DNA of 64,000 nucleotides from Chiua virens (taxonomy: Eukaryota; Basidiomycota; Agaricomycetes; Boletales; Boletaceae), in contig JAHNUO010000003.1 in assembly GCA_019787685.1 (NCBI GenBank), positions 744,001 to 808,000 on the forward strand, given 5' to 3'. The notes beneath the pieces are model-generated. The model was not told the origin of the DNA. It searched no databases and worked only from the letters and a program-made list of their open reading frames with translations. The translations under genes were made by a program, and so were the position numbers. Of this stretch, positions 24,990-37,440 are shown piece after piece. Numbering within the stretch: position 1 is the stretch's first letter; each line of letters begins with the position of its first letter.

Positions 24990-25079
24990 GACAGTGACGA
25001 GATTCGAACTCGCGCGGGAAACCCATCACGGATTGGGATATACCTAAACGTGACGCCGTAACCACTTGGCTACACTGCC
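24990..25079 (-). tRNA. tRNA-Leu (UAG) with an 11-nt intron
   Basis: Reading the minus strand from 25079: acceptor stem GGCAGTG pairs with CACTGTC at the 3' end (one G-T pair). The D arm is GCC..GGC around AAGTGGTTAC. The anticodon stem is TCACG/CGTGA. The T arm is GCGAG-TTCGAAT-CTCGT. The anticodon loop region is 18 nt instead of 7, so an 11-nt intron (TATATCCCAAT) fits one base 3' of anticodon TAG. A 12-nt variable arm containing GGG-TTT-CCC makes it class II, consistent with leucine. Yeast tRNA-Leu(UAG) also has an intron at this position. No CCA is encoded, as expected. Lies in the divergent space between a hypothetical gene and the MAPKK. Confidence 0.93.
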
Positions 25080-25150
25080 ATGTGGAAGAGGGGAAGGAGG
25101 GGGAGAATGGAAGGAGATGTGGGACCATATAGCCCTTGTACCGACGCGTT

Positions 25151-26866
25151 ATGAGCGGGTCTACGTCGACTGACTCGACCATGCACCCGACGCACGCTCG
25201 TCCCATCGGTCCACGCACGCCTAATCGCCCTCACTCTCCGTCCATTCCTGAGACGCGCCCACTTCACATCCGCAAAGTTGCTCCAGATCCTTCTTCTCTC
25301 CGTCCACCATCGCCCGCATCAGTCCCCCTCTCCTCGTCCCCATCCCCCTCTCGTCCCCTTCTCCCCGGCGCTTCCCCCGCGTCAAAAGCCAGTGGCTCAC
25401 GTCCAAAGCTACAGCTTCCCCTCCCAAACGCTGTAAGCGAATACTATGCTGGCCCGTCCCTCATTCCCCCGGGCTTAGATGGGGAGAACCCTGGTGGCGC
25501 TACCGTCCGTCCCTCAGTCCAGATCCGCACCGCCCACCCCACTGGCTCAAATGACACTAGCGAGACCACCATCGACCAGCTCGTCGCCAGTTTCGGTAAA
25601 GCCACCGTCGATTCCTACACCCCCACCGAAGAGACCTCCACTCATCAGGCATTCGAGCGTTGGTCCGATTCCATCCTCGAAGAGCTATCCAGATTGGGTG
25701 AGGGCCAGGGTGGTGCCGTTCACAAAGTCAGAGATATCCGAACAAACAGAATCTTTGCTCGTAAAACGATCACGACACGCGAAGCGCCTTTGAAGCAGCT
25801 CGAGCGCGAACTCTCCATCTCTTCCTCCTCCAAACACATGAACATTATTCAGTTCTATGGCGCCTACATGTCTCCCTCTTCAAGCGAAGTAAAGGTCGTT
25901 ATGGAATATTGTGCTGGTGGAAGTCTCGAAGCCGTCGGCAAGCGCATCAAAGACCGTGGTGCGCGTATTGGTGAAGCAGTCTCAGGCCGTATAGCAGAAG
26001 GGGTGAGCTTTGTTCATCCAGTTCCTCGTTCCTTCATATTTGACACTGCATTAGGCCCTACAAGGCCTCGCCTACCTTCATTCTCTCCGAACAATTCATA
26101 GAGACATCAAGCCTTCAAACATTCTACTTACCGGGGAAGGTGTAGTTCGTCTGATCGATTTCGGCGTTTCCGGCGAACTCGTCAAATCACTTGCGGGGAC
26201 TTTCACAGGGACTAGTTTCTATATGGCAGTAAGTTCGGATACTTCCCAAAGAATCTCCTCCATTCACCTGCCACGCAGCCCGAGAGAATCAGCGGGAAAG
26301 AGTATAGCATTCGGGCTGATGTTTGGTCGATGGGTATTACACTCTTGGAACTTTTGCAAAACCGATACCCGTTTCCGGAAGACTTGACTTCGATCGAGTT
26401 ACTAGTCTACATCACTCAGGGAGAGGTAGGAACACATGTCTCGATGGCACTGCTTCCTTTGCTCACATTCCCTTCTCAGCCTCCAAAGCTCACTGATGAA
26501 GCGGATGTGAGATGGTCCGATGAAATGAAAGATTTCATAAAGCAAACGTATGAGCGCCTTTAATGACAATGCCATACACTCACTTACACATCGTATACTT
26601 TCTCAGTTTAATCGTAGACCATGCAATCCGCCCTACCCCTAAAGAAATGCTGACACACCCGTGGATCGCCAGCGTTATGAAGAAAGAGGTTCCGATGGCA
26701 AGGTGGATCCGTGAGGTTTGGGGATGGCGTTCTTCTACCCAGCCCGGTAATGGGTATGTACTCTTTAGCGCGTCGTCCTGCGACGCCCCACTAAGCTCTC
26801 TCCCCCATTAGCCATGGCTCTAGACCCGGTTCCAGCCGAGGCCCACGCACTTCAACAACACCATAG
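25151..26866 (+). CDS. MAP kinase kinase (Mkk1/2-like, cell-wall integrity type)
   Basis: Dual-specificity kinase that would phosphorylate a MAP kinase. A Ser/Pro-rich N-terminal third precedes the kinase domain: glycine loop [12 protein letters not shown], lysine in [17 protein letters not shown], catalytic [19 protein letters not shown], activation segment [29 protein letters not shown], and a C-lobe ending [11 protein letters not shown]. The phospho-acceptor Ser/Thr positions between DFG and APE are present. LGEGQGGAV resembles the glycine loop of yeast Mkk1/Mkk2 (LGEGAGGSV), which act under Pkc1-Bck1; that pathway assignment is inference. Six exons, all in phase; the last intron gives [20 protein letters not shown] at the end. 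An N-terminal docking site for a MAP kinase was not pinned down. Complete. Confidence 0.9.
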
Positions 26867-29800
26867 AAAATTCTCTTCAACAGTAGTTCTTGCAAGCTTT
26901 GTGTCGTGTGTGTACTCATCTACCTTTAGTCATTCAACTTGATCTTGTCCGTCGCAACGATATACAACAATACATGTTTACGCTCATCCGTGATTTCATG
27001 GATGTCTGTATGAAGGACCAATTATAAATCAATTTCTAGAGATGTTTTCAGAATTTACAAGTACTCGATGTCATCACCTTGAAATCCGAGGAAAGGGAAG
27101 CATCGCATCATATGATGCCACACTTCTATTCATAATACGAGTCCGAAAATACCAGCGAAGAGTACCCAACGTGTTCGATCCATGATGAATCTGCGTGCTA
27201 GACTCGGAAATTGATGGTGAAGAGCTAATCAAAAGTCGAAGAACCTCCAGGTGATATCAATCCGTGCCTCATTCAGCAAGATGGTCCCCGCTGAGAGGAA
27301 ATGAATTCTTCCCTGACAGAAGCTATGATGTCGACAGAATTTTCCGCCAGGCGTTTTGCACGCCCAGCTGGCAAGCAAACGAGCATCGTGCTTCAACAAT
27401 AGTGGTCACGCGACGTACTCGGAACATGAATGCCACACAACGTTGCAAGGATGGGTTATTTTTGAATGCAGGAATCCGTTGCCCAACCGCGGATACAGCG
27501 GATGTACAATTCTTGTCCCATCCAGCAGGGACGATGCATATGGGGTCGCTCGGGCCTCACGGAGATATCAGAAGCACCGGTGTTCCGATCTAGCTTGTAC
27601 GAAGCGTACAGGGATCGTTTAGACGAGCTTCCGCGGGGATTGACATTTCAACATTGGAGAATTAGAGACACCAGCAACCACACTCCCGAACTCTTGACTA
27701 GGACGTCAAGAATCCTGTTTTCCCGTATCGAAAACAAATCTCTATTCAATCCGCCACCATGCTGAAAGGGGGTTTTCAAAACAGGAACGTACTTGGATGT
27801 GTGTGATCCCACGTTGAACGGGTTCAACGGCCTTTGATCCTATGCTTGGCTGCACACTGCGGTCCCGATGCAGTTGAGAGTTGGTGAACGAATTGATCGG
27901 TGGGGTTCCCACCACCGTAACAGCGATCAAAACTTCCACGTCATTCTCCATGGAAGGCCTATTTGAATACATTGGATGAGCCTAACGAGTCGCCGCAATC
28001 GATAATTCACCTTGAGTCCAGTCCAAGAGTCACTGGGGCTTCAGAGACTCGGGTCAAGATAAACTTGAGGGACAGCGTCAAGGACACGCACCATATCTAG
28101 GGGCGGGTATAGATTATACCTGATAGTCAATCATGACTGCTTCGCCGACGGACGGTGCCCAGACTGGAACGTTTGATCCCTCCGTTACGCACGGCGCCGC
28201 AGCGTCAGAGGCGCAAACACGTATCGAGATCTGTGATTGACAGCTAGAAAAGAGAAGCAGACGTGGATCTTGGACGGGAGGAGTCATGATTGGCAACAAC
28301 GACTTGCCCAGAAGCTCTCTTTCAGCCATGCATAGTAGCGTATGGCTGGTAGGTATACTTATACAAACCATGTCAGGCCCGGAACGCTAAACGCGCACTT
28401 CTTTTGAAGGACAAGTCTTATAAGCGATCCCGCGAACATTTTTTGCCGGTCGGCGTTTAAGCTAAGTTGATGTGTGAGCGAACAAGCGACGATACCTTTA
28501 GACTTGAGCCATGATGATCGCGATCCCCGAATCGCTTGAGCAGAAGTCTCGGAAGCAAGCCCTTCATTTTGCTGCCGACCGATCGCCGGGCTCCGCCCTG
28601 AAGGTGTTGACCCATCCAAACACACAACACACTGTGGGGACGTTTGGGTTGCTTTGCTCAATTCCAAATCACACGCACGCTCGTTATGGTCACCGTCCCT
28701 CTGATTCATGTTCCGGACCTCGTCCCGTGGATACACCCAAATCGGTCGAGAGGTACACTGATTATCTATGCGTGAGCCCGGACCTCAGGTGCCTGCATCG
28801 TGGGCAGCATGCAACATTTACAACTCGCCGGCCAGCTCCGTGTACCCCTTGCTTTGTGGAAGCAAATCAACCATCTGCCAATCTGCCAGCGGCCCTCCCC
28901 ACCTGTCTCGTCGCTGTGTATGTTGCCCTGTGTCGAGTGTCCCGATCCTGAGCAATTGGACCCAGTTTGAGCCTTTTCCTTAGGTTTCCATGAATACAAC
29001 TGTTTCATCATTTTATTGTTTTATTTTTCTTTCAAGTCACTTCAATCGGGGATTAGTGCGGCTGAAACGTGTCGCCCTAATGCGGGTCGAGCTACAAACA
29101 GGGACAAATAACAACGGCGATTGGCCGGCCCACCAGTCCAAAACAGTTTGGTTTGCCGCGGACCTGCGGGCGTCGAACGACTTGACACTAACGAGAGAGA
29201 TCTTTCCAGTGGAAAAATCAAACTTTAAAGTCCACGAGAAGCAAAAACGTGATGAACCTCAATTTCATGTGGCGACGCACTTATGCAAGCTGAGGAACAA
29301 TTCGTTGAATTGGACGCCGCCAGCGCAGCTAGACTGGTCCCGGACGATGCTTACCCCATCCAGCTAGCTTAATGGCGAAACGAAAACCTCATGCGAGCTC
29401 TAAAGCCAACTGGGAGTTCCTTCTCGTTCGCTTGATTGGATTCGCACGTATAGCGGGGTATTAGAGAGGCCAACGGCATTCCAAGTCTATTCCACTGACT
29501 CTCGACACGGTCGCACTTGATTCTTATCGACAATTGGGTAGAAGACCGCCGGCAAACTCCAGCGGCGGAGGTACGAGCTTCACCACTTGGTACGCACGCT
29601 GTCAGAAAGAATCCTTGTTCCAAGTGAAGAAATAAATAAATTTATCGCACCGATGAGTCTAAAGCCTGAGAGAGAGAATCTTAGCATCAATCGGACCGTT
29701 GGTTGTAAGAAGGTACGGTACGTGATCTTGCCATACAAGCCACGCAAAAGGGGCCTTGCCTGAGAACAAGGTCTGTTGGAGCAGCTCCTGGGACTGAAAG

Positions 29801-31168
29801 TGTCGTCATGGCTGCTTTGGGTTTGAAGAAAGTGCGAAAGACCGAGGTCTTAGCTCGGCAAGCAGCGGGAAGGCAATGAAAGAACAAAGCATCGCGGACA
29901 TCCAGTGCCTGTTTGCTTGTTGACTATTATTAAGACGAGTTTCGTCCTGAAAGTTAAACGCAAGTTTTTTCCAGCGATTTAGTTCCACGGGACGGAGATT
30001 CTGACGGTGCTGAGGAGCATGTGTTGTTGATACACAGGACGTGTCAGATCAGAAATAGTGGGTGAGACGAGACGAAGACGTCGATCAAATCATGATGCAC
30101 ATCGGGCGATCAAATTGGATGTGTCAGAAGCCGCAGTGCCCCGAATGAAAGGGAGAGGAGAGTGGGAGAGGTAGCAAAGGGGGCAAGGAGAATGTGGCAG
30201 TGCCAGCGATTGAAAAAAGCCAGCGAGAGTTGACGGAATGATCGAAAATGCCGCGGGGGATGGAGATTAGGGTGGAGACGGAAGACACGCTGGAAAAGAC
30301 GGTGCATGTACGTGAACAAACACGATTGATGGTACGGGGACCTGGGGAGTGTGGACGGGATGAGATGTGAACGTTACATACGTCCTGGATCACACCGGAG
30401 CACGCTGGAGGTGATAGCGGCATTCACATGTGGGCGTTTTCTGATTACGGAACGGTGAGGACGTTGTACGGCGGAGTAGTGCTGGAGCGTGAATTGACAC
30501 TGTACCGCAGTCGCGCATGTTACGGTGGCCAGGGAGAGTAAATAGAGGACTAGATGACGGACATGAACATGACAGTGACATGCTGAGATTGAGGGCGGAC
30601 ACTGCAAATGTGTCAAGTCGGGGGATATGTCGCCGACGAGTTTCCTGAAGTGGCAAAGTACGCCATCAATCAACTAAATCGCAGCTCAAGCACTCGTTTT
30701 GGGGTTCTCCGAAGCACAAGGCGGCGTTTTGACAGGGGGACGCCCAGTTATGGCAGGGATCGTCAAATATTGCACGCGCCGGGAGCAGGTGGGGCTCTCT
30801 GCGCTCGCACAGAGCGGACTCCTCATCCATGTTGCAGTACGTCGTGTTGAATATTCCCTGATTTCTCACCTGTTTACACCTTCCAAGGAAAACATGACGT
30901 GGAACTCATGCGTGTAAATTTTATTAAAAAAATCCCCACCTTCCGTATACGAAATATCGTTATGGCAGACTGAAAATGCCATCTGTTACAACGCAACACG
31001 ACCCTTAGATCTGAATTTAGTGACCCAGACCGATTTCCGGGTCCGTGACAATGGTCGTCTCCGTCCATTTTCCACCCTTGGTCCTTCCCTGCTTCTTCCT
31101 TGCTCATTTTCTGATATAAAACAATATATCGTCACCCACTAGTCATCCCATCCCCCATCCCAAGCCCC
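26867..31168. other. 4.3-kb stretch with no supported gene
   Basis: The longest gene-poor interval besides 32.3-37.4 kb. Open frames up to about 125 codons occur on both strands (27264-27593, 28511-28951, 28359-28736, 28990-29367, 30124-30423), but none has a motif, neighbouring exon or consistent splice sites. 30124-30670 read on the minus strand is strongly pyrimidine-rich, like a promoter or 5' leader. I found no terminal inverted repeats, LTRs or transposase motifs by eye. The last few hundred bases should contain the promoter of the Zn2Cys6 gene. Confidence 0.4.
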
Positions 31169-32326
31169 ATGGCCGATAGCATTACCTAGTCCGTACCATC
31201 GCTGCTCCACTGCGCCCCGCTGACCTCCCTCTAGCTCCTCCGCACCCAGTGCCTACATACCCCCCGCCAGCTATTATCCCCCATCGCATGCCGGTGGTCA
31301 CGTCCATGTAGTCGCACCCCAGCCCCGCAGCGAGCCACAGCAGAGGAAGCGCCCAAAGTATACCCGAAGCAAGACCGGCTGTCTCACTTGTCGCGTCAAA
31401 AAAATCAAGGTAAGCATCTTGACCCCCCCGCCAACCGAGCTTAGACACCGCTTCGCTAGTGCGATGAGACAAAGCCCATATGCATGCGTTGTACCCATGG
31501 TCAGCGAGATGTAAGCTCGTGTGCTCCACGTCATTTTCATTCGCTCACCATCCATCCCATCAGTGTACTTGGCCCGAGGGCGTCCCCACCCGGAAAAAGG
31601 CCACCCCACGTAAGGAAAGTGTCGATGGCCGGCCCTCGACGGCAGAATCTTCCGGCATCTCCGAGACCTCTACTCCCCCCACTCGCGACAGCACCCCGCC
31701 ACGGCGACCTCAAGGAGAGTACAGCTTGCCACCCGTGGTAGCGCGTCGTCACAGGTACCTACACTCCCCATTTCGGAACTACACCCATTCAATGTGTTTG
31801 CAGTGAGCCATTTGCACCGCCATTGGGCCCAGATCCTGAGATTCCTCGCCGACAACTGTGAGTCTCGTTCTTAGCAGATCTCGCTTGGGACCTCATAGTC
31901 GGCAGCGCTCCACATCATTATCAACTTCAGCATCATTCCCAATCCAACGGCCTCTCTATTATACCCGAAATGCCTGCATACCAGTCGACTCGTTACGATT
32001 CCGCTTACGGCGGTACTACGTCTATGCACATGGCCCCTCGTCTTCCGAGTGCTTCACATCAGTCGAGCCATCCACTTTCAATGCGCTCAATGACGCAACA
32101 CCACCAGTCTCAGCACTCGCACCAGCACCAACCACAGCCACATCAACAGCAATGGACGCAGTCTCATAGTATGCTTCCACCGATAAATCCCATGGAGTCT
32201 TTCGTAAGTGCTTCTCCCGCAGAACTGATTATTCAGTCGGCGCTCAATATCATCCAGTATCATAACCCACAGGAGAGGAGTTTGGTTGGACATTCATCTA
32301 ACGACCACCACCATAGATACCAATGA
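31169..32326 (+). CDS. Zn(II)2Cys6 transcription factor
   Basis: Fungal binuclear zinc-cluster regulator. The first exon is only MADSITY. A GTCCGT donor and a CTGACCTCCCTCTAG acceptor join it to SSAPSAYIPPASYYPPSH. The cluster reads KYTRSKTGCLTCRVKKIK, then after an intron CDETKPICMRCTHGQRD and CTWPEG: six cysteines with the CxxC-x6-C spacing and the usual basic run between Cys 2 and 3. Downstream is Ser/Thr/Pro-rich, then His/Gln-rich (QHSHQHQPQPHQQQ) and ends DHHHRYQ. An acceptor choice at CGGCAG (about 31911) keeps the frame into APHHYQLQHH. The product is only about 290 residues and lacks the large fungal-TF middle homology region; fragments that might once have belonged to it lie downstream. 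Confidence 0.85.
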
Positions 32327-35300
32327 TTACGATCATTCCATCTGTTCTTTTCTATATTCACTAAAGATTCCACATGTTTGTGATAGATCGTTGAGCATTA
32401 TCATGGCCCTCGTCTGAGAATCCTATATTTGCTGTAATCTTCCGCCTGGTCTGGATCCCCGCGAGGAAAGCCTTAGGTTTGCGTAAAATTTAGGAGTTGC
32501 GGCCGTCATTCTTGTTGCCGCGATCAGGTGCAAAGCAGTAAGGGACTGCGGATATGCTCAGACTTGTTCTCACCCAACCCAAACGATTACATGCGAGAGC
32601 CTATAGTGACACTTCAGGGCAATGCGTCATTGGCCGCGTGCACGTCGACAGTTATTGTTGTTGCGTTGATAGACGTGAGTTCATCATGGGGTCTGTCGAT
32701 CAAATTGTGAGCCGTTGCCATCACTAATATTAGCTGGGTAGATATTCCCAACTGGTCAACTTGGGCGAACAACTCGGACATGGCATGTCTCAGGTCAACC
32801 CAATGTCCGAGGAGGACTATCGGCAGTACTCGCGTGGGTCTCATTTCCAGCCCCCGTATACGGATGAGAAAAACTAGCACTCGTTTCCTGGCGGAGATCC
32901 TCGCTGTATGCGGATACCGCAGCCTGAGGTAGCATTGACCACTCTTCTGCGATCAGTTCATGTTCACGGTCAATGAAGGGTACATGTCTTCTGGAAAGGA
33001 ACCGACTGTTCTCCCAGGATTCGATAATTGATGGTAAGACACAATTCAGTGACCCTGCAAGTCGAGGCAATTAATGATCCTTATAGGCTGGACGGGATCC
33101 AGCTCACTCCGATCAAGTGCTCGGAATTTCCCGCCGTATTCCTGCACTGGCACGCGTTCGTACGCTCAGCGTGCGGCTGATACGTGACAACGATTTCATC
33201 GGTGGCTACTTCCTCTCACAGGCCCTTCAGATGGTAGCGAAAACCTATAGAGCCAAGAGAATGAAAATACAGCCTCGGATATCACCTCTGAATGCCATCG
33301 GTCGCTGCATAATTTGTTGTTGGAGACTTGAGACAGATCCGCGCGATAAACATCCCGCGACGCGTACATACAGGCAACCTTGTGCTATCAGGAAATTACA
33401 CAGGTATGTTCCACCGCTTTTCCAATAGAACGGGACCTGATCCATGCACCTTAGTATAGATTATTCCCTTCAAGTTGTGTGCCCTTCAGGTTGCGCCGAC
33501 AGGTCCCAGACGTATTGTGATACTGATAGTGACCCTGTGTCTCGGTGCATCTAAAGAGCATGGGGGTAGAGTACGTTTTACACCTTACTAAGAAAATATA
33601 TTTCTCTCACATTACTATCCGTTTACGCAGCCCCGATGCTGGCCCGTCAGAACCCGCTGCCTGTCACGCTATTTGGCAAGAATCGTGTCGAGTCGGGGAA
33701 TTCTTTAGCTATGTAAGTACCAGCTCGATTACGCATGGATTGCGCACATGCTATTCCAACAGGGTTCAACCTGAGTGGAGTTTAGTTTATGATATAATCC
33801 GACCAGCCGTGTATCCCTATTACTTGAAATTCAAAATTTCGGAGCAACTAGTTTTCCAGGTGCGATCGTATCTCGTTAGGTCACGGTTTGACGGCTGGTA
33901 TTCACGTGTCTGCCTCTTATCATACAGGCCGGGAAATGGCTGGATCAAGGATTGCCAGACTGACTGACGCCTGGTCATGAAAGTCGAGTGTCCTGGTGCT
34001 AATGACCAAGTACAAGCCGTTCTGTCGGGACCTCGTTGTGGCATGGTGTCCATGTGTATGTAATCCCACTGCTGGTAACCAGCAGTATTTGGTGAGGCTT
34101 TATGCCAGCATCATGCATCATGATGCAAACGGCTTTCTAATCAGTTTGGATAAGAAGTTGTATTTGTTTACTGAGTCAATCCCGCCCGCTCAGTCCGGTG
34201 CTTGTGCCAACATAGCAGATTTTTGTTGAAAAATGGTTTATTGACAACGAAATGAAAAGAACTTTTGAATGATCACGGAGGCTGTGATAGAAACTAGGGC
34301 AAATTGATTGCAGGAAAAAGGCAACTGGCTTTGGATTGAAGTTACGAACCTGATCTCGGAATTCGAACCCCCAAGTTTTACAGCTGCTGTTATGCATGGC
34401 GTTGTACGTTGTCCGCAATCAGATCCTGTTGGGCAGGTTCGCGTTATGCTGACGTGTTTGCAGGGAAGGTGGGTGAATAGAATGCCAGCAATGCATTACG
34501 GCGCTCAAGTTCAATTGTATCCGTATCTCCGCCCTCAAACCTACGTAGGACCTTACCTTGTGTACCAGATTCAGAAGGCGATCTGTAACCAGTTCTACGA
34601 CCGTGCTCCTTTCAACCAACGGATCATGCAGGTTGTGCGCAAGATATGGTCCCTGGCGCATTATCATCATTACCGGTTTCAATTCGAGGCTTCTCGATCT
34701 ACTTCCGGCAGCTTCGTGATGCGCCGCTGTTGCAAACAGAGCAAGCAAGGTCGAGCTTCCGAGCTTCCCATGTCTCGTGACACTGGCACCATTGTGCCGA
34801 TACAGTATGGTGCTTGGCGTATACATAAATAAGTTGGCCTGCGATATCTAAGTATAATATTTGAATGGATGGAACCTTTTGGACTCGTTCAAGGTTTTTT
34901 TCTGTGTTGACGGTGGCGCTCCAATGGACAGCAGGCATTGATATTGATCAACGACGTTCTAGGTCATGTTGGTCACGTCAATATGGTCCGCTGGTATTTT
35001 CTAGGTCCGCCGTGTGGTCTCAACTCGATGAGGAACTAACACCCTCGGAGATTGGGTTTGCGCGCAGGATGCAGAGTTCAGGTGACCTTCCTTCGAATCT
35101 ATCTCCAAATGGTCCAAATGGATGACACCTCCGATCTGTGTTGCCTTTTTTTTACTTTTTTTCTTCTAGTATTTTCCACCACGTAAAAGTACACATGGGC
35201 TGCAATGATTGGACAGAGAGTTTGAATGCAACAGCTTGGGCGGGCATGTGCACTAGGCCACCAATAGGAAGCATTAATAGTCGGGAGATGATGCCTGCCG

Positions 35301-35700
35301 TGTCAACAGTGCCGTAGTGGTTGTGAACCTAAACGTACCCAAAGAGTTCACCGAAAAAGTCGGACAGTGTCTAATGTAATAGTCCGGGGAAGCTACTTCG
35401 AAAAAATGGAAACCACAAGCGGTGGGCTCGTCATGATCGGATTGCCGTAGTGCTCCGAGGATGGGAACTGCATCACACCAGTCAGACCTGCAAGATCTCG
35501 TGTGCTATTAGTTTAAATTGACCTTATCACATCCAGGAAATACTTCGGATCATGAATATGTTGAAACACGAAGCTGTCAACAAGCTTCAAGTTTATTGCT
35601 GACGCTCATTTCATTGAATTTCGACCGAACATGTCAGAATAACGTAAGCGCCATTGATCCGTGATAAGATCGATAAGATACCTTCTCCACCTCCGACGGC
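32327..35700. other. gene-poor region with scattered protein-like fragments
   Basis: No complete gene. Short protein-like runs on the plus strand include one near 32750-32870 (SQLVNLGEQLGHGMSQVNPM then EEDYRQYSRGSHFQPPYTDE) preceded by an AG acceptor, and longer open frames at 33117-33428, 33545-33967 and 34308-34832. The first could be a leftover C-terminal exon of the zinc-cluster gene. None can be joined into a consistent gene, no catalytic motif is visible, and no repeat boundaries were found. Possibly a decayed locus. Confidence 0.3.
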
Positions 35701-35779
35701 CACGCAGACTCCGTTTCACAATGGGTTTGTCGAGTAAATCATACTTGAAACGTCTATTTACCATCAAACGCAGCTTCAG

Positions 35780-36074
35780 CGGAAGAAGTGGATCTGAATC
35801 CACCCCATGTGCCACACCAAAATGCGATTGAAGCCTTCAATCATGTGTTGCATAAGATCAAGCATGAAATCATCCAGTCTCGTCACCACTGGAATAAACA
35901 CGAGCCCAAGATGTGGTCCCGTGCTGTTGGACTCAGCGACACGGATCTTACAAACTTTACTATCGAGCGAGATCTCGTCCAAGTACGCAGCGGGCTTGTG
36001 AGTTATGGCACCATCATCTTCGGGAAAATCAGGATCCCCGCCGTAAATGACGAGCTTGGACGGGGATATATTCA
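35780..36074 (+). CDS. orphan exon of an unidentified protein
   Basis: A 295-nt open exon between a CTTCAG acceptor and a CACGTCAG|GTGCGT donor. It begins EEVDLNPPHVPHQNAIEAFN, continues with KIKHEIIQSRHHWNKHEPKM, then VSYGTIIFGKIRIPAVNDEL, and ends GRGYIHVR. Both ends have good splice signals and the reading is clearly protein-like. A candidate following exon starts after TACTAG near 36120 (YSYARPTRR), but neither the gene start nor the end could be found. Family not recognised. It may be part of a gene with very short exons, or a remnant. Confidence 0.4.
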
Positions 36075-36199
36075 CGTCAGGTGCGTTAGCTAGAGTCCTT
36101 TGTCTTGGCTGAGGTACTAGTTATTCCTACGCGAGGCCCACTCGGCGTACAGTAGCCGCGTACTACCTCGCCAACGGATTCGTCCATCATTATGGGCGT

Positions 36200-37440
36200 C
36201 TGTTCTGGTGTATTGCTATTCGGACGTATGTTTCATGTGTTCTTCATTCATACATGTCAGTATGTAACTCGAGCGACGGTATTGGTTTTTTTGTTTTGTA
36301 TTCCCTTTTGTTTTAGACTGCATTTGTTCTCCGAGTCTTCGTGTTGACGTGGTCCATTCCGCAGAATCCACGACCCCCCCAACAGGGTAAGTGCGCCCGT
36401 CCATCCATTAAAATTATTTCTTAACTCTCACGTCGTACATTTCATTATATTTCATCGTTTCATTTTATTATATGCTGAATGATAGGGCGAAGAGGATGTG
36501 ACGTTTCATTCCATCCTGACTCTCGAGGGCAAGCGCGATGCAGATGGACACCCACATCTCTGGCGGGCAATCCAGACGGAAGATTACCCCTCCGAGTTCT
36601 TCAACGATTAAACAACAGTAATTGCATACTAGGGTCCCTAGCCTAGCATATGTGTGTACAGCCCGATGGGCCGTGTTTCCCCGTTTTGAACGAAACGTCA
36701 CTGAATTGTCATCACAGCATTTTATTTTTCGTGTGTCAACTGGTACTGCATGTGGATGCTGCCAGCAAAGCACATCGATCTTTCGATCGAATGTTCTCTC
36801 CTGATGAACTTTTTTTTTTTACCTCGTCTCCGCGGATTTTTAAGCTTGGGATACTGCTCCCACATTTGAGAGGGATAATGCGATGCTGTTACGTTTCGAT
36901 CTTGTTACTGCATGCGCCCTGTGTATGTCGTCGTCAGTGCCTTCAGGTGACGCCGTGATGGGCCGCATACTTCAAGTTAGTACCTTGATTGCAGGGATCC
37001 CTCTATACCCATGTCGCGGCCACGACGGTCGCTCAGCGACACATAACCCTTTTACGACAGAGGCGCTGGAGACTTATTGGACGTACCTGTATTGAGTACC
37101 TGTACATGAGTCCGCCGCGTGAGATGGCGGCACAAATCAGCAACTCAAGCTATACCGCAGTGAAGATTCAGATTCTTACCGATGAGATCGGATCATGCAA
37201 GCGAGCGCTCAAAAGCAAAAAGTCTATTGGGTATGTCAGATAGTACACTTTACGGGACGGACAGAAAATGTTCATCGCTCAGCGCCGCTCCTTCAACCCC
37301 CCGCCTCGTGAGGCCGTACACATACAAGGCAAGTAGGCAAGAAGATGGAAATGATGAGGATCAAACATAAACACGATGAAAAGAAACAATATTCACAAAG
37401 ACAAAGAACAATCACATGTGAGATTGTAGTACACGGCCGA
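36200..37440. other. AT-rich intergenic region
   Basis: Runs of T and A (36795-36830, 36410-36475) and no splice-supported exon. The final 150 bp before 37441 form the 3' flank of the cyclin gene. Confidence 0.4.

Noticed and set aside
34308..34832. 174-codon open frame as a gene
   Set aside because: An equally long antisense frame exists, there is no motif and no supporting splice sites or neighbouring exons.
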